From Mesorhizobium sp. B2-1-1 (GTDB taxonomy: Bacteria; Pseudomonadota; Alphaproteobacteria; Rhizobiales; Rhizobiaceae): a DNA stretch of 64,000 bases. The DNA lies in assembly GCF_006442975.2 (NCBI RefSeq), contig NZ_CP083954.1:5215501-5279500 (forward strand). The letters run 5' to 3'. The notes beneath the pieces are model-generated. The model was not told the origin of the DNA. It was given only the letters and a program-made list of their open reading frames with translations, and did not search any database. A program made the translations under genes and the position numbers. The stretch's first letter is position 1. Each line of letters starts with the position of its first letter. This document shows positions 29,857-38,448 of the stretch, one piece after another.

Positions 29857-29983
29857 GGCTTGTTCCCCGGGTTTCTTTGAACCCTCTTGCAGTTGCGTCC
29901 TCTAGAGCCAATAGGCTCCTGACGCAAACAGCAAAGTTTAGCCGAAGACGATATGGGCGCGAGCGGGGAAGCCGACACGCTTC

Positions 29984-30014
29984 GACCAATTGGATAAATA
30001 ATTTGACCAGTTGG
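29984..30014 (+). promoter_or_regulatory. Tandem operator-like repeats in the gntR-lldD promoter
   Basis: GACCAATTGG at 29984-29993 and GACCAGTTGG at 30005-30014 are spaced 21 bases start to start, two helical turns, on the same DNA face. The second copy sits in AATTTGACCAG, shared with the site upstream of glcD. They lie 47 bases before the GntR start, suggesting autoregulation. Confidence 0.55.
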
Positions 30015-30060
30015 CGACGCTGGCTTTATCTTGCGTGACACCGGTTCAACACTCCCAGGC

Positions 30061-30870
30061 ATGCCGTTGAGCGACATTTTTTCCAGGATCGAGCACTCGC
30101 GAACCGCCGACGAGGTGGTGCAGCAGATCGAAAGCCTCGTCCTCGAAGGCGTGCTGCGCACCGGCGACCGGCTGCCTGGCGAGCGCGAGCTGGCACGCCA
30201 GTTCGATGTGTCCCGGCCGATCCTGCGCGACGCGCTGAAGGCGCTCGAGGGACGCGGCCTTTTGACGACGCGGCCGGGCGGCGGCACATATGTCGCCGAC
30301 ATCATCGGCCAGCTGTTCACCAAGCCGGTGGCGGACCTGATCTCGACGCATCGCAAGGCGGTGGCCGATTACCTGGAATATCGCCGCGAGGTGGAGGGGA
30401 TCGCCGCCGAATATGCGGCGCGGCGCGCCACGCCGGAGGACCTGGCCCTGCTCGACCGCATCATGGCACGCATGGACGAAGCGCACCGCACCGGGGATTT
30501 CGACGACGAAGCCGAGATCGACGTCGAATTCCATCATGCGATCTGCGAATGCGCGCACAACATCCTGCTCCTGCATACGCTGCGCTCCTGCTACAGGCTG
30601 CTGTCGGAAGGCGTGTTCCAGAACCGGTTGCTGGTGTTCACGGTGCCCGGCGCGCGCGATGCGCTGCTGGCCCAGCACCGGGCGATCCACATCGCGGTCA
30701 AGGCCGGCGACCCGGCCGGCGCGCGGCAGGCGGCGATGGACCACATGATCTATGTCGAGCGGTCGATGGCGCAAGCCGAGCGCAGCGGCGACTGGCAGCG
30801 CGTATCGCGGCTCAGGCTCAGGCAACGCTCTGAAGCCGGCGATGCCGAACCGGCGCGCAAACGCTCCTGA
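30061..30870 (+). CDS. GntR-family regulator, FadR/FCD subfamily
   Basis: A 269-residue regulator. The winged helix occupies about 12-75 (GDRLPGERELARQFDVSRPI, LRDALKALEGRGLLTTRPGG). The FCD effector domain is at about 95-225, with metal-ligand patterns EAEIDVEFHHAIC and AQHRAIHIA. FCD regulators usually sense small carboxylic acids. It precedes lldD by 25 bases and is likely co-transcribed with it; the shared motif suggests it also controls glcD. The ATG at 30061 is used; an in-frame TTG ten codons upstream is less likely. Confidence 0.9.
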   Translation: MPLSDIFSRIEHSRTADEVVQQIESLVLEGVLRTGDRLPGERELARQFDVSRPILRDALKALEGRGLLTTRPGGGTYVADIIGQLFTKPVADLISTHRKAVADYLEYRREVEGIAAEYAARRATPEDLALLDRIMARMDEAHRTGDFDDEAEIDVEFHHAICECAHNILLLHTLRSCYRLLSEGVFQNRLLVFTVPGARDALLAQHRAIHIAVKAGDPAGARQAAMDHMIYVERSMAQAERSGDWQRVSRLRLRQRSEAGDAEPARKRS

Positions 30871-30895
30871 ACGATATCGATCAAGCGGGGACACG

Positions 30896-32032
30896 ATGAG
30901 CGACATTCTCACCATTGCCGACCTCAAGGACCTGGCGCGACGGCGCGTGCCCAGGATGTTCTTCGAGTATGCCGATTCCGGCGCATGGACCGAGAGCACC
31001 TACCGGGCCAACGAGGAGGACTTCCAGAAGATCAAGTTCCGCCAGCGCGTGCTGGTCGACATGAGCAACCGCTCACTGGAATCGACCATGATCGGCGAGA
31101 AGGTGGCCATGCCGGTGGCGCTGGCCCCAACCGGCCTGACCGGCATGCAGCATGCCGACGGCGAGATGCTGGCGGCGCAGGCGGCCGAGGAATTCGGCGT
31201 GCCGTTCACGCTGTCGACGATGAGCATCTGCTCGATCGAGGATGTCGCGTCGGTGACGAAGAAGCCGTTCTGGTTCCAGCTTTACGTGCTGCGCGATAAG
31301 GACTTCGTGCTCGACCTGATCGACCGGGCAAAAGCGGCGAAATGCTCGGCGTTGGTGCTGACGCTCGACCTGCAGATACTCGGCCAACGGCACAAGGATG
31401 TCCGCAACGGACTTTCGGCGCCGCCCAAGATGACGCTGGCCAACATCGCCAACATCGCGGTCCGTCCGCGCTGGTGGATGGGCATGGCCGGCACGAAGCG
31501 CCGCACGTTCCGCAACATCGTCGGCCACGCCAAGGGCGTCGGCGACGTGGCTTCGCTGGCGTCATGGACGACGGAGCAGTTCGACCCGCATCTGTCGTGG
31601 AAGGATGTCGCCTGGATCAAGGAACGCTGGGGCGGCAAGCTGATCCTGAAAGGCATTCTCGACAAGGAAGACGCATTGATGGCCGCTGAAACGGGCGCCG
31701 ACGCGATCGTCGTTTCCAACCATGGCGGGCGTCAGTTGGACGGCGCATCCTCGTCGATCATGGCGCTGGAGGAAATCGCGGACGCGGTCGGCGACAGGAT
31801 CGAGGTGCACATGGATGGCGGCATCCGCTCCGGCCAGGACGTGCTGAAGGCACTGTGCCTCGGCGCCAGGGGCACCTATATCGGCCGGCCGTTTCTCTAC
31901 GGCCTGGGCGCGCTCGGCAAGGAAGGCGTTACCAAAGCGCTGGAAATCATCCGTAAGGAGATGGACATCACATTGGCGCTGTGCGGAAAACGTCTGGTGA
32001 CCGACATGGGCAAGGACCAGATCCGGCGCTAG
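30896..32032 (+). CDS. lldD: FMN-dependent L-lactate dehydrogenase
   Basis: A 378-residue alpha-hydroxyacid oxidase. It shows the N-terminal LKDLARRRVPRMFFEYADSG, the FMN segment ALAPTGLTGMQHADGE, the catalytic SNHGGRQLDGASSS with the active-site histidine and arginine (about residue 275), and DGGIRSGQDVLKAL / GRPFLYGLGALG. It oxidises L-lactate to pyruvate at the membrane, feeding quinone. AAGCGGGG precedes the ATG. The adjacent GntR regulator fits lactate- or glycolate-responsive control. Confidence 0.93.
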   Translation: MSDILTIADLKDLARRRVPRMFFEYADSGAWTESTYRANEEDFQKIKFRQRVLVDMSNRSLESTMIGEKVAMPVALAPTGLTGMQHADGEMLAAQAAEEFGVPFTLSTMSICSIEDVASVTKKPFWFQLYVLRDKDFVLDLIDRAKAAKCSALVLTLDLQILGQRHKDVRNGLSAPPKMTLANIANIAVRPRWWMGMAGTKRRTFRNIVGHAKGVGDVASLASWTTEQFDPHLSWKDVAWIKERWGGKLILKGILDKEDALMAAETGADAIVVSNHGGRQLDGASSSIMALEEIADAVGDRIEVHMDGGIRSGQDVLKALCLGARGTYIGRPFLYGLGALGKEGVTKALEIIRKEMDITLALCGKRLVTDMGKDQIRR

Positions 32033-32071
32033 CCAGGTCGGCGACGGCCTGATCACGGAGACAGCGATACG

Positions 32072-32839
32072 TTGGCAGAACCCGACATTCATTTCCTGGA
32101 CGCGCGCGGACCGGACGGCATGCGTCTCTACGCAATCGGCGATGTCCATGGCCGGCTCGATTTGCTGGCCGCCATGCATCAGCGGATCGAGAGCGAGCTC
32201 GAATGGAAGCCGGCTCGCGACTGGCGCGTCATCCACCTCGGCGACTATGTCGACCGTGGGCCGGACTCCAAGGAGGTCGTCGATTTCCTGATCGAGGCGC
32301 GCAAACGCGATCCGCGAAACCTGATGCTTGCCGGCAATCACGATCTCGGCTTTCTCGATTTTCTCGATACCCCTGACCCGGACGGGCTTTTCATGCGCTA
32401 TGGCGGGGTCCAGACGGCGCTATCCTACGGTGTGCCCCTCGCGGCCGACGCCGGCTGGTTCGGCAGGATGGAGACGATGAGACGGGGGCATCAGGCTCTG
32501 CTCGAAGCCGTACCGCAACACCATATCGACTTCCTGCGCTCGCTACCCTTCTCAATCAGCTTCGGCGACTTCTTCTTCTGCCATGCCGGCATCAGGCCAG
32601 GCGTTGCCCTGGAGAACCAGAATCCGCAGGATCTGATCTGGATCCGCGACGTTTTCCACGATCACGCTGGCCTTTTCCCGAAGATCGTGGTGCACGGCCA
32701 CACGCCCGTTCCCGAGGCGGAGGTCATGGCCAACCGCGTCAATGTCGATACGCTCGCCTGGCAATCAGGCATGCTGAGCGCGCTCGTTGTCGAGGACGCC
32801 GACAAACGCATTCTGACAATGACAATAAGGGAAGCTTGA
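32072..32839 (+). CDS. Metallophosphoesterase (PrpA/ApaH-like Ser/Thr phosphatase family)
   Basis: A 255-residue protein with the complete calcineurin-type metal site: YAIGDVHGRLDLL (about 17), LGDYVDRGPDS (about 55), LAGNHDLGFL (about 88), a later CHAGI and VVHGHTPVPE. It should be a cytosolic phosphatase acting on phosphoproteins or dinucleoside polyphosphates. The start is taken as TTG at 32072, with GGAG upstream; ATG 32120 would cut directly before the first motif. It follows lldD by 39 bases but is probably an independent function. Confidence 0.88.
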   Translation: MAEPDIHFLDARGPDGMRLYAIGDVHGRLDLLAAMHQRIESELEWKPARDWRVIHLGDYVDRGPDSKEVVDFLIEARKRDPRNLMLAGNHDLGFLDFLDTPDPDGLFMRYGGVQTALSYGVPLAADAGWFGRMETMRRGHQALLEAVPQHHIDFLRSLPFSISFGDFFFCHAGIRPGVALENQNPQDLIWIRDVFHDHAGLFPKIVVHGHTPVPEAEVMANRVNVDTLAWQSGMLSALVVEDADKRILTMTIREA

Positions 32840-32879
32840 GTGGCGCGCGTCGCGGAAACGACGCGAACGGTCCGGCTAT

Positions 32880-33020
32880 TCAGCGCAGCGAAGCGGTGAC
32901 GCCGTAGCCGTCGACGGCGTTGTGGTTGTTGGCGGCATCGGCCGCATAGATGCCGAGACCGCAAATCACGATGGCGGACATCATGGCAAAGGACAGAAGC
33001 GCTGCTTTCACGGACGTCAT
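32880..33020 (-). CDS. Small exported or membrane-anchored protein (46 residues)
   Basis: A 46-residue frame starting at ATG 33020. Residues about 5-28 form a hydrophobic signal or anchor (ALLSFAMMSAIVICGLGIYA), followed by AADAANNHNAVDGYG and a stop. The AADAA segment resembles a signal-peptidase site, which would leave a mature peptide of only about 18 residues. No family is recognised and the upstream purine run (AACAAGAG) is only a weak ribosome site. It is convergent with the phosphatase gene. Confidence 0.5.
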   Translation of the reverse strand: MTSVKAALLSFAMMSAIVICGLGIYAADAANNHNAVDGYGVTASLR

Positions 33021-33301
33021 CTCTTGTTGAGCTTCCTGCATCTGTGCACGAGGCGGTTACCAATGCGTTGAAACCGAAAATACGTCTCAAAGTTTCGACG
33101 ATTTCGCGCTTCTAGGCACGTTCTGTATCGGCGGTGTGTCGCACGGGCCACACAAAGGTCCATCGCGGTTGCACCGGTGATGCAGAGCGCGCGCCTTCTA
33201 GGATGGCGGGCGTACACAAGCCAAGGACGAAACCGGTTTTCCCCAGGCGGATTCACCGCCGCGTGCCAATTGTGCCACGCCCTGGTCCGCAGAGATGATG
33301 C

Positions 33302-34000
33302 TCAGATCGTCGCCACCCATGCGCGGGCGATGGCAAGGCCGGCAGCATCGGCATCCGGTCCGTTACGGGCCATTTCGCCCTCGAGCTTGCCGGCCCAGTC
33401 GGGGTGGCGCGCTGCAATGAGCGGCGCGAAAGAGGTGCTCCAGTCCTTCACCAGCGGCCGATCGGCCTCGAAATGGAACTGGAAGCCGTAGACGGCGCGG
33501 CCGACGCGGAACGCCTGGTTCTCGGCGACATCATTGCCGGCGAGCCGCACGGCGTCTTCAGGCAGCACGAAGGTGTCGTCGTGCCATTGGAAGATCGGGA
33601 ACTTTTCCGGAAGCTCGGCCAGCACCGGATCGGCCTTGGCCTCCGGCGTCAGCGAAACGCCGCGCCAGCCGAATTCGTTGGCGTCGCCGATGCGGTTCTC
33701 GCCGCCGAAGGCGCGGGCAACCAGCTGGCTGCCGAGGCAGATGCCGAGCACCGCGCGGTCCTGGCCGGCGAAATCGCGGGTCAGTTCGAGCAGCGCCGGA
33801 AAATAGGGATATTCCTCATCGGCCAGCGCGTTCTGGCCGCCGCCGAGCACCACCATGGCGTCGTGGCCGTTCGCATCATCCGGCAGCGGATCGCCCTTGT
33901 AAGGAAGGCGGATGTCGAGATCGGCACCGGCTTCCGCAAGTGCCGCGCCGACCTGGCCGAGGCCGGTGTTGTCGTAGTTCTGGACCACCAGCACCCGCAT
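33302..34000 (-). CDS. Type 1 glutamine amidotransferase-like protein
   Basis: A 232-residue class I amidotransferase domain of the stand-alone GuaA-like type. It starts MRVLVVQNYDNTGLG and carries the oxyanion VVLGGGQNAL, the nucleophile elbow GICLGSQLVARAFGG with Cys, and the catalytic His-Glu in YGFQFHFEAD. The synthetase domain of GMP synthase is absent. Such proteins act as glutaminases or gamma-glutamyl hydrolases of unknown substrate. The start at 34000 follows AGCAGGG. Confidence 0.85.
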   Translation of the reverse strand: MRVLVVQNYDNTGLGQVGAALAEAGADLDIRLPYKGDPLPDDANGHDAMVVLGGGQNALADEEYPYFPALLELTRDFAGQDRAVLGICLGSQLVARAFGGENRIGDANEFGWRGVSLTPEAKADPVLAELPEKFPIFQWHDDTFVLPEDAVRLAGNDVAENQAFRVGRAVYGFQFHFEADRPLVKDWSTSFAPLIAARHPDWAGKLEGEMARNGPDADAAGLAIARAWVATI

Positions 34001-34088
34001 CGCAAAACCCTGCTGACGTGAAAACGATGCGACGAGCGATATCATGGCGCCGGCATTTCAGCCAAGATGCGGGCGCGCGGAGAAAACT

Positions 34089-34751
34089 ATGCCACTGCAA
34101 AACCGGGTCGATCCGTTCGGCGCTATCCACGCCGTGCCCGAGCGCGGCCTGTTCATGGGCAATCGCGGCATCATCCACGATCCCGAGACCAGGACGCTGT
34201 TGAAAAAACGCTGGGCGCTTCACGCCTGGATCATCTGCGTCTGCGACTTCGGCGACGTGCGGCGCGAGCCGATGGGCCGCAACCGGCGACGTGATGATCT
34301 ATCGGGACCCAAGGCGGGCTGGACGGAACTGTTCTTCCTCGACGAGGTGACGGCGCTGGCGGCGGGCCATCGGCCCTGCTTCTTCTGCCGGCGCGAACGG
34401 GCCAGGGATTTTGTGGGTCGCTTCGGCGAAGCCTTCGGCATAACGGAGCCGCGCGCGCCGCAGGTCGACAAGCGGCTGCACAAGGAGCGGCTGGCCGCGG
34501 GCGGCAAGCCGCCGGTGGTGGCGGCTGACGAGCTTGCAGGCCTGCCCGACGGCACGATGGTCGAGGGTGGAGGCAATGCCTACGCCTTGCGTCGCGGCAA
34601 GGCGCTGCGCTGGTCGTTCGCAGGATATTGCGGAGCGCAGGATTTCAACGACCTCGCTCATCGGCCGCTACGGCTGCTGACGCCGCCGACCACGATCGGG
34701 GTGCTGAGGCGAGGCTACGAACCCGTCTGGCATCCTTCCGCCAAGGCTTGA
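34089..34751 (+). CDS. Conserved hypothetical protein with an [12 protein letters not shown] motif
   Basis: A 220-residue soluble protein I cannot place in a characterised family. It has an aromatic-rich centre ([20 protein letters not shown]) leading into [12 protein letters not shown], a CxxC pair that could bind metal or form a disulfide. The C-terminal [12 protein letters not shown] and [17 protein letters not shown] look conserved. GGAG precedes the ATG. It is divergent from the amidotransferase gene and 31 bases before rsmE, so possibly co-transcribed with rsmE. The composition matches its neighbours. Confidence 0.7.
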   Translation: MPLQNRVDPFGAIHAVPERGLFMGNRGIIHDPETRTLLKKRWALHAWIICVCDFGDVRREPMGRNRRRDDLSGPKAGWTELFFLDEVTALAAGHRPCFFCRRERARDFVGRFGEAFGITEPRAPQVDKRLHKERLAAGGKPPVVAADELAGLPDGTMVEGGGNAYALRRGKALRWSFAGYCGAQDFNDLAHRPLRLLTPPTTIGVLRRGYEPVWHPSAKA

Positions 34752-34782
34752 CGCCAACCGCCGGCTCGCCCATTCCTCGGCC

Positions 34783-35517
34783 ATGCGCGCCAATTACAAG
34801 ATGCAACGCCTGTTCGTGCCCGACGATCTCGGGCCGGAGATCGAGTTCGACGCCGGCCACCAGCAGAGCCATTATCTTCTGCATGTGCTGCGGCTTGGCG
34901 AGGGCGCCGAGGTCCTGTTGTTCAACGGCCGCGACGGCGAATGGTCGGCGGCCATCGCGGCCAGGTCCAAGAAGGCGGTGAAGCTGAGGGTGCTGGCGCG
35001 GCAACGGCCGCAGCCGCCGCTGCCCGATCTCGTCTACTGCTTCGCACCGCTGAAGCAAGGCCGGCTCGACTATCTGGTGCAGAAGGCGGTCGAAATGGGC
35101 GCCGGCGTGCTGCAGCCGGTCATTACCCAGCACACGCAAGTGGCGAAACCCTCCATCGACCGGTTGCGCGCCAATGTCGTCGAGGCGGCCGAGCAGTGCG
35201 GCATACTTGCGGTGCCGCAGGTGCGGGAAGCGGAAAAGTTCGAACGCCTGCTGACCGGCTGGGACAAGGAGCGGCGGCTGGTCTTCTGCGACGAGGACGC
35301 TTCGACCAACAATCCCCTGCCCGCGCTGCAAGCGGTAAGCGAAAGGAAGCTCGGCCTGCTGGTCGGGCCGGAAGGCGGATTTTCCGATGAGGAGCGCAAG
35401 CTGTTGCGCGCTCTGCCTTTCGTCACTGCCATTCCGCTCGGCCCGCGCATCCTGCGCGCCGATACGGCCGCCGTGGCCGCACTGGCGGTGATGCAGGCCA
35501 CAATCGGCGATTGGTGA
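34783..35517 (+). CDS. rsmE: 16S rRNA (uracil-1498-N3)-methyltransferase
   Basis: A 244-residue RsmE. The N-terminal PUA-like domain (residues 1-75; [26 protein letters not shown]) precedes a SPOUT methyltransferase domain. The latter has [15 protein letters not shown], the knot motif [13 protein letters not shown] and the final [16 protein letters not shown]. It methylates U1498 in the small-subunit decoding region using SAM. The gene sits directly before gshA, an arrangement common in Rhizobiales. Confidence 0.93.
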   Translation: MRANYKMQRLFVPDDLGPEIEFDAGHQQSHYLLHVLRLGEGAEVLLFNGRDGEWSAAIAARSKKAVKLRVLARQRPQPPLPDLVYCFAPLKQGRLDYLVQKAVEMGAGVLQPVITQHTQVAKPSIDRLRANVVEAAEQCGILAVPQVREAEKFERLLTGWDKERRLVFCDEDASTNNPLPALQAVSERKLGLLVGPEGGFSDEERKLLRALPFVTAIPLGPRILRADTAAVAALAVMQATIGDW

Positions 35518-35655
35518 GGGTTTCTTCCTCCCCTCTTGTGGAGATGGGAAGAGCCGCATCGTTCAATTCCTGTTGACCTCTGGCTCAGGATTTTTCGCTT
35601 GATCGGCTACTGACATTTCGTCCATCTAGCGCCGGCGGTCTTCCGGCCGCCCTGC

Positions 35656-35746
35656 AGTGCCGCGCGTCGACGCGCAAAGGCCGCTGTAGTACTTTGATTT
35701 TGGCGCATATCCCGAAAATCGAGGTCGATTTCGGGATCATAGCGCC
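35656..35746. repeat. RIME-like palindromic repeat upstream of gshA
   Basis: The perfect palindrome GCGCGTCGACGCGC at 35662-35675 is followed by a linker (AAAGGCCGCTGTAGTACTTT). A second palindrome follows at 35702-35746, with ATCCCGAAAATCGA pairing with TCGATTTCGGGAT around GG, framed by GGCGC/GCGCC. This composite layout matches the rhizobial intergenic mosaic repeats I know from related genomes. It ends 15 bases before the gshA start, so it lies in the leader. Confidence 0.6.
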
Positions 35747-35760
35747 GCAGGGGCTTGATG

Positions 35761-37134
35761 ATGGCGCGCGACACAACCGATTTCCGGCCGATCGAAGGCA
35801 TGGACGAACTCGTCGCGCATCTGGCCGAGGGCAACAAGCCGCGGGACAAGTGGCGCATCGGCACCGAGCACGAGAAATTCCCGTTCTACGTCGACGGCAA
35901 CGGACCGGTGCCCTATGGCGGCGAGCGCGGCATACGCGCCATCCTCGAAGGCATGCAGTCAAAGCTCGGCTGGGACCCCATCATCGATGACGGCCGCATC
36001 ATCGGCCTGGTCGAGCCGACCGGCCAGGGCGCGATTTCGCTGGAGCCCGGCGGCCAGTTCGAACTCTCCGGCGCGCCGCTGGAGACGATCCACCAGACCT
36101 GCCGCGAGGGCAATGCCCACCTGGCGCAGGTGCGCGAGATCGCCGAGCCGATGGGCATCCGCTTCCTTGGCCTTGGCGGCAGCCCGAAATGGTCGCTGGC
36201 CGAGACGCCGAAAATGCCGAAGTCGCGCTACGAGATCATGACGCGCTACATGCCCAAGGTCGGCACCAAGGGCCTCGACATGATGTACCGCACCTGCACG
36301 ATCCAGGTTAATCTCGACTTCGAGAGCGAGGTGGACATGCGGCGCAAGATGCAGGTGTCGCTGAAGCTGCAGCCGCTGTCGACGGCGCTGTTCGCCAATT
36401 CGCCCTTCACGGAAAGCCGGCCGAACGGCTTGCAGAGCTGGCGCGGCGACATCTGGCGCGACACCGACAACCAACGCTCGGGCCTGCTCGAATTCTGCTT
36501 CTCGCCCGATTTCGGTTTTGCCGACTATGTCGAATGGGCACTCGACGTGCCGATGTATTTCGTCATCCGCGACGGCCAGTACCACGACATGACGCACGTC
36601 ACCTTCCGTCAGTTCATGGCCGGGGCCGTCCGCAATGAAATCCCGGACGGATTGCCGACGATGGGCGACTGGGCTAATCATCTGTCGACGCTCTTCCCCG
36701 ACGTGCGGCTGAAGCGCTTTCTCGAGATGCGCGGCGCCGATGGCGGGCCGTGGCGACGCATCTGCGCCCTTCCGGCCTTCTGGGTCGGGCTGCTTTATGA
36801 CGAGGCAGCGCTCGATGCGGCGGAGGCGCTGACCTCGAGCTGGACCTACGGGGAAGTGCTGGCGATGCGCAACGCCGTGCCCGAACAAGGCATTTCGGCG
36901 CCGTTCCGCAACGCCACGTTGCGCGACATCGCGCGCGACGTGCTCACCATCTCGCGCATGGGGCTGAAGAACCGCGGCAAGAAGAACCGCGACGGCTATG
37001 ACGAGACCTCGTTCCTCAACACGCTCGACGAGGTCGTGGCGCGCGGCACCACCAGCGCCGAGGAGATGCTGTCGGCCTACCACACACGCTGGGGCGGCTC
37101 GATCGAGCCGGTGTTCATGGAATACGCCTATTGA
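35761..37134 (+). CDS. gshA: Glutamate-cysteine ligase
   Basis: A 457-residue plant/proteobacterial-type (GCS2) enzyme. It shows WRIGTEHEKFPFY, PTGQGAISLEPGGQFELSG, TCTIQVNLDFESEVDM and the aromatic-rich RSGLLEFCFSPDFGF. It makes gamma-glutamylcysteine, the first step of glutathione synthesis. Of tandem ATGs at 35758 and 35761 the second is better spaced from CAGGGG. A rhizobial repeat lies immediately upstream, so the promoter is either within or before it. Confidence 0.93.
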   Translation: MARDTTDFRPIEGMDELVAHLAEGNKPRDKWRIGTEHEKFPFYVDGNGPVPYGGERGIRAILEGMQSKLGWDPIIDDGRIIGLVEPTGQGAISLEPGGQFELSGAPLETIHQTCREGNAHLAQVREIAEPMGIRFLGLGGSPKWSLAETPKMPKSRYEIMTRYMPKVGTKGLDMMYRTCTIQVNLDFESEVDMRRKMQVSLKLQPLSTALFANSPFTESRPNGLQSWRGDIWRDTDNQRSGLLEFCFSPDFGFADYVEWALDVPMYFVIRDGQYHDMTHVTFRQFMAGAVRNEIPDGLPTMGDWANHLSTLFPDVRLKRFLEMRGADGGPWRRICALPAFWVGLLYDEAALDAAEALTSSWTYGEVLAMRNAVPEQGISAPFRNATLRDIARDVLTISRMGLKNRGKKNRDGYDETSFLNTLDEVVARGTTSAEEMLSAYHTRWGGSIEPVFMEYAY

Positions 37135-37233
37135 CCCTCGGCTTTGAGGCGGCCGAGCTCCTGCAAAAGCCGCTTCAATCGGCGGTGGAAACGAATTAGG
37201 CTTCTCCGGCGGGGATTTCCGGAGGAGAGACCA

Positions 37234-38280
37234 ATGCCTTCCTTGTTCGACATGCTGGCACAAGCCCAGAACGGCAGCGGCATGCAGGCGCTTGCCCAAC
37301 AATACGGGCTCTCGATGCAGCAGACGCAATCTGCGGTGGAGGCGTTGCTGCCTGCCTTTTCGCAAGGACTGAGGCGCAACACCGCCGATCCCTATGGGCT
37401 CGGCGCCTTCATGACGGCGATGGCGAGCGGCCAGCACGCCAAGTATTTCGAGGACGCGACCCGGGCCTTCTCGCCGCAAGGCATCAATGAGGGCAACGGC
37501 ATTCTGGGGCATCTGTTCGGCTCGAAGGATCTGTCGCGCGCGGTTGCCGGCCAGGCGGCGCAAGCGACCGGTATCAGCCAGCAGGTGCTGCAACAGATGT
37601 TGCCGGCCCTGGCCTCGATGATGATGGGCGGGCTGTTCAAGCAGACCACCAATCAGTTGGCCGGGGGGCAGATGCAGGCGGCCAGCGGCTTCGGCGCCGC
37701 CGGCAGCAATCCGCTGGGCGAGATCATCGAGCAGATGATGCGCCAGGGAGGCGGCCTGGGCGGCGCCCAGGCGCCGGCGCCGCAGCCGAGCCCGCCATCG
37801 CAAGACCCGATGGACAACCCGCTTGGCAAGGTGCTGCAGGACATGTTCGGCGGCGGCGTGCCACAGCCGCAAAGCCGATCCCAGCCGCAACCGCAGCAGA
37901 CACAGAACCCCTTTGGCGACAATCCGCTCGGCAAGGTGCTGCTGGACATGTTCGGCGGTGGCGCGCAGCCGCCGCAGGACCAGCCTCAGCCGCAGCAGAC
38001 CCAGAGCCCCTATGGCGACAGTCCGCTAGGCAAGATCTTCGAGGAGATGCTGCGGCAGGGTGGCGGTGCATCAGGCGGCGAGCAGCCGGCGCCGCAGCCC
38101 CAAGCTCGGCGGCAGCCCCAGGCGCCGCAGCCGCAGGCCAATCCGAGCGGCAGGCCGACGAACCCGTTCGACGATCTGTTTGGCAAGATGTTCGAGACCG
38201 GAGCGCAGCAGCGCGACGACTACCAGAAAGGCATGGAGTCGATTTTCGACCAGTTCAAGCGCGGCATGGATCGGCGGTAG
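37234..38280 (+). CDS. DUF937 protein with a repetitive Gln/Pro-rich C-terminal half
   Basis: A 348-residue protein with GGAGGAGAGACCA before the ATG. Residues 1-150 are an alpha-helical DUF937 region (LFDMLAQAQNGSGMQALAQQ, QQVLQQMLPALASMMMGGL). Residues 165-345 consist of about five copies of a module NPLGKVLxDMFGGG, the last two degenerating to SPLGKIFEEMLRQGG and NPFDDLFGKMFETG. They are joined by linkers rich in Gln and Pro (QPQPQQTQ). DUF937 proteins have no established function. The modules look like short amphipathic helices on flexible linkers, suggestive of a multivalent binding or scaffold protein. It is likely monocistronic. Confidence 0.8.
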   Translation: MPSLFDMLAQAQNGSGMQALAQQYGLSMQQTQSAVEALLPAFSQGLRRNTADPYGLGAFMTAMASGQHAKYFEDATRAFSPQGINEGNGILGHLFGSKDLSRAVAGQAAQATGISQQVLQQMLPALASMMMGGLFKQTTNQLAGGQMQAASGFGAAGSNPLGEIIEQMMRQGGGLGGAQAPAPQPSPPSQDPMDNPLGKVLQDMFGGGVPQPQSRSQPQPQQTQNPFGDNPLGKVLLDMFGGGAQPPQDQPQPQQTQSPYGDSPLGKIFEEMLRQGGGASGGEQPAPQPQARRQPQAPQPQANPSGRPTNPFDDLFGKMFETGAQQRDDYQKGMESIFDQFKRGMDRR

Positions 38281-38312
38281 CCGTCGCCCAGGTTTTGGCT
38301 TTTGCCTAACGC

Positions 38313-38345
38313 AAAAAGAAAGCCCGGTCCTTGGGAGGACCGGGC
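38313..38345 (-). terminator. Intrinsic terminator of the DUF1127 gene
   Basis: GCCCGGTCCT and AGGACCGGGC form a perfect 10-bp stem with a TGGG loop at 38322-38345. On the minus strand it is followed by UUUCUUUUUG. It lies about 100 bases beyond the DUF1127 stop. Confidence 0.8.
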
Positions 38346-38448
38346 AGCGTGCAGGCAGGCCGGCGGGGGACCGGCAGGGAGTGGGAAGCCTGCATAACCT
38401 TTGTCGCGCTGACTGATGAAAGGTTCAGCGGGACCGAAATTCAACCGA

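Noticed and set aside
35959..37890. 643-codon minus-strand open frame
   Set aside because: Antisense to gshA and the DUF937 gene, both of which have clear motifs and ribosome sites.
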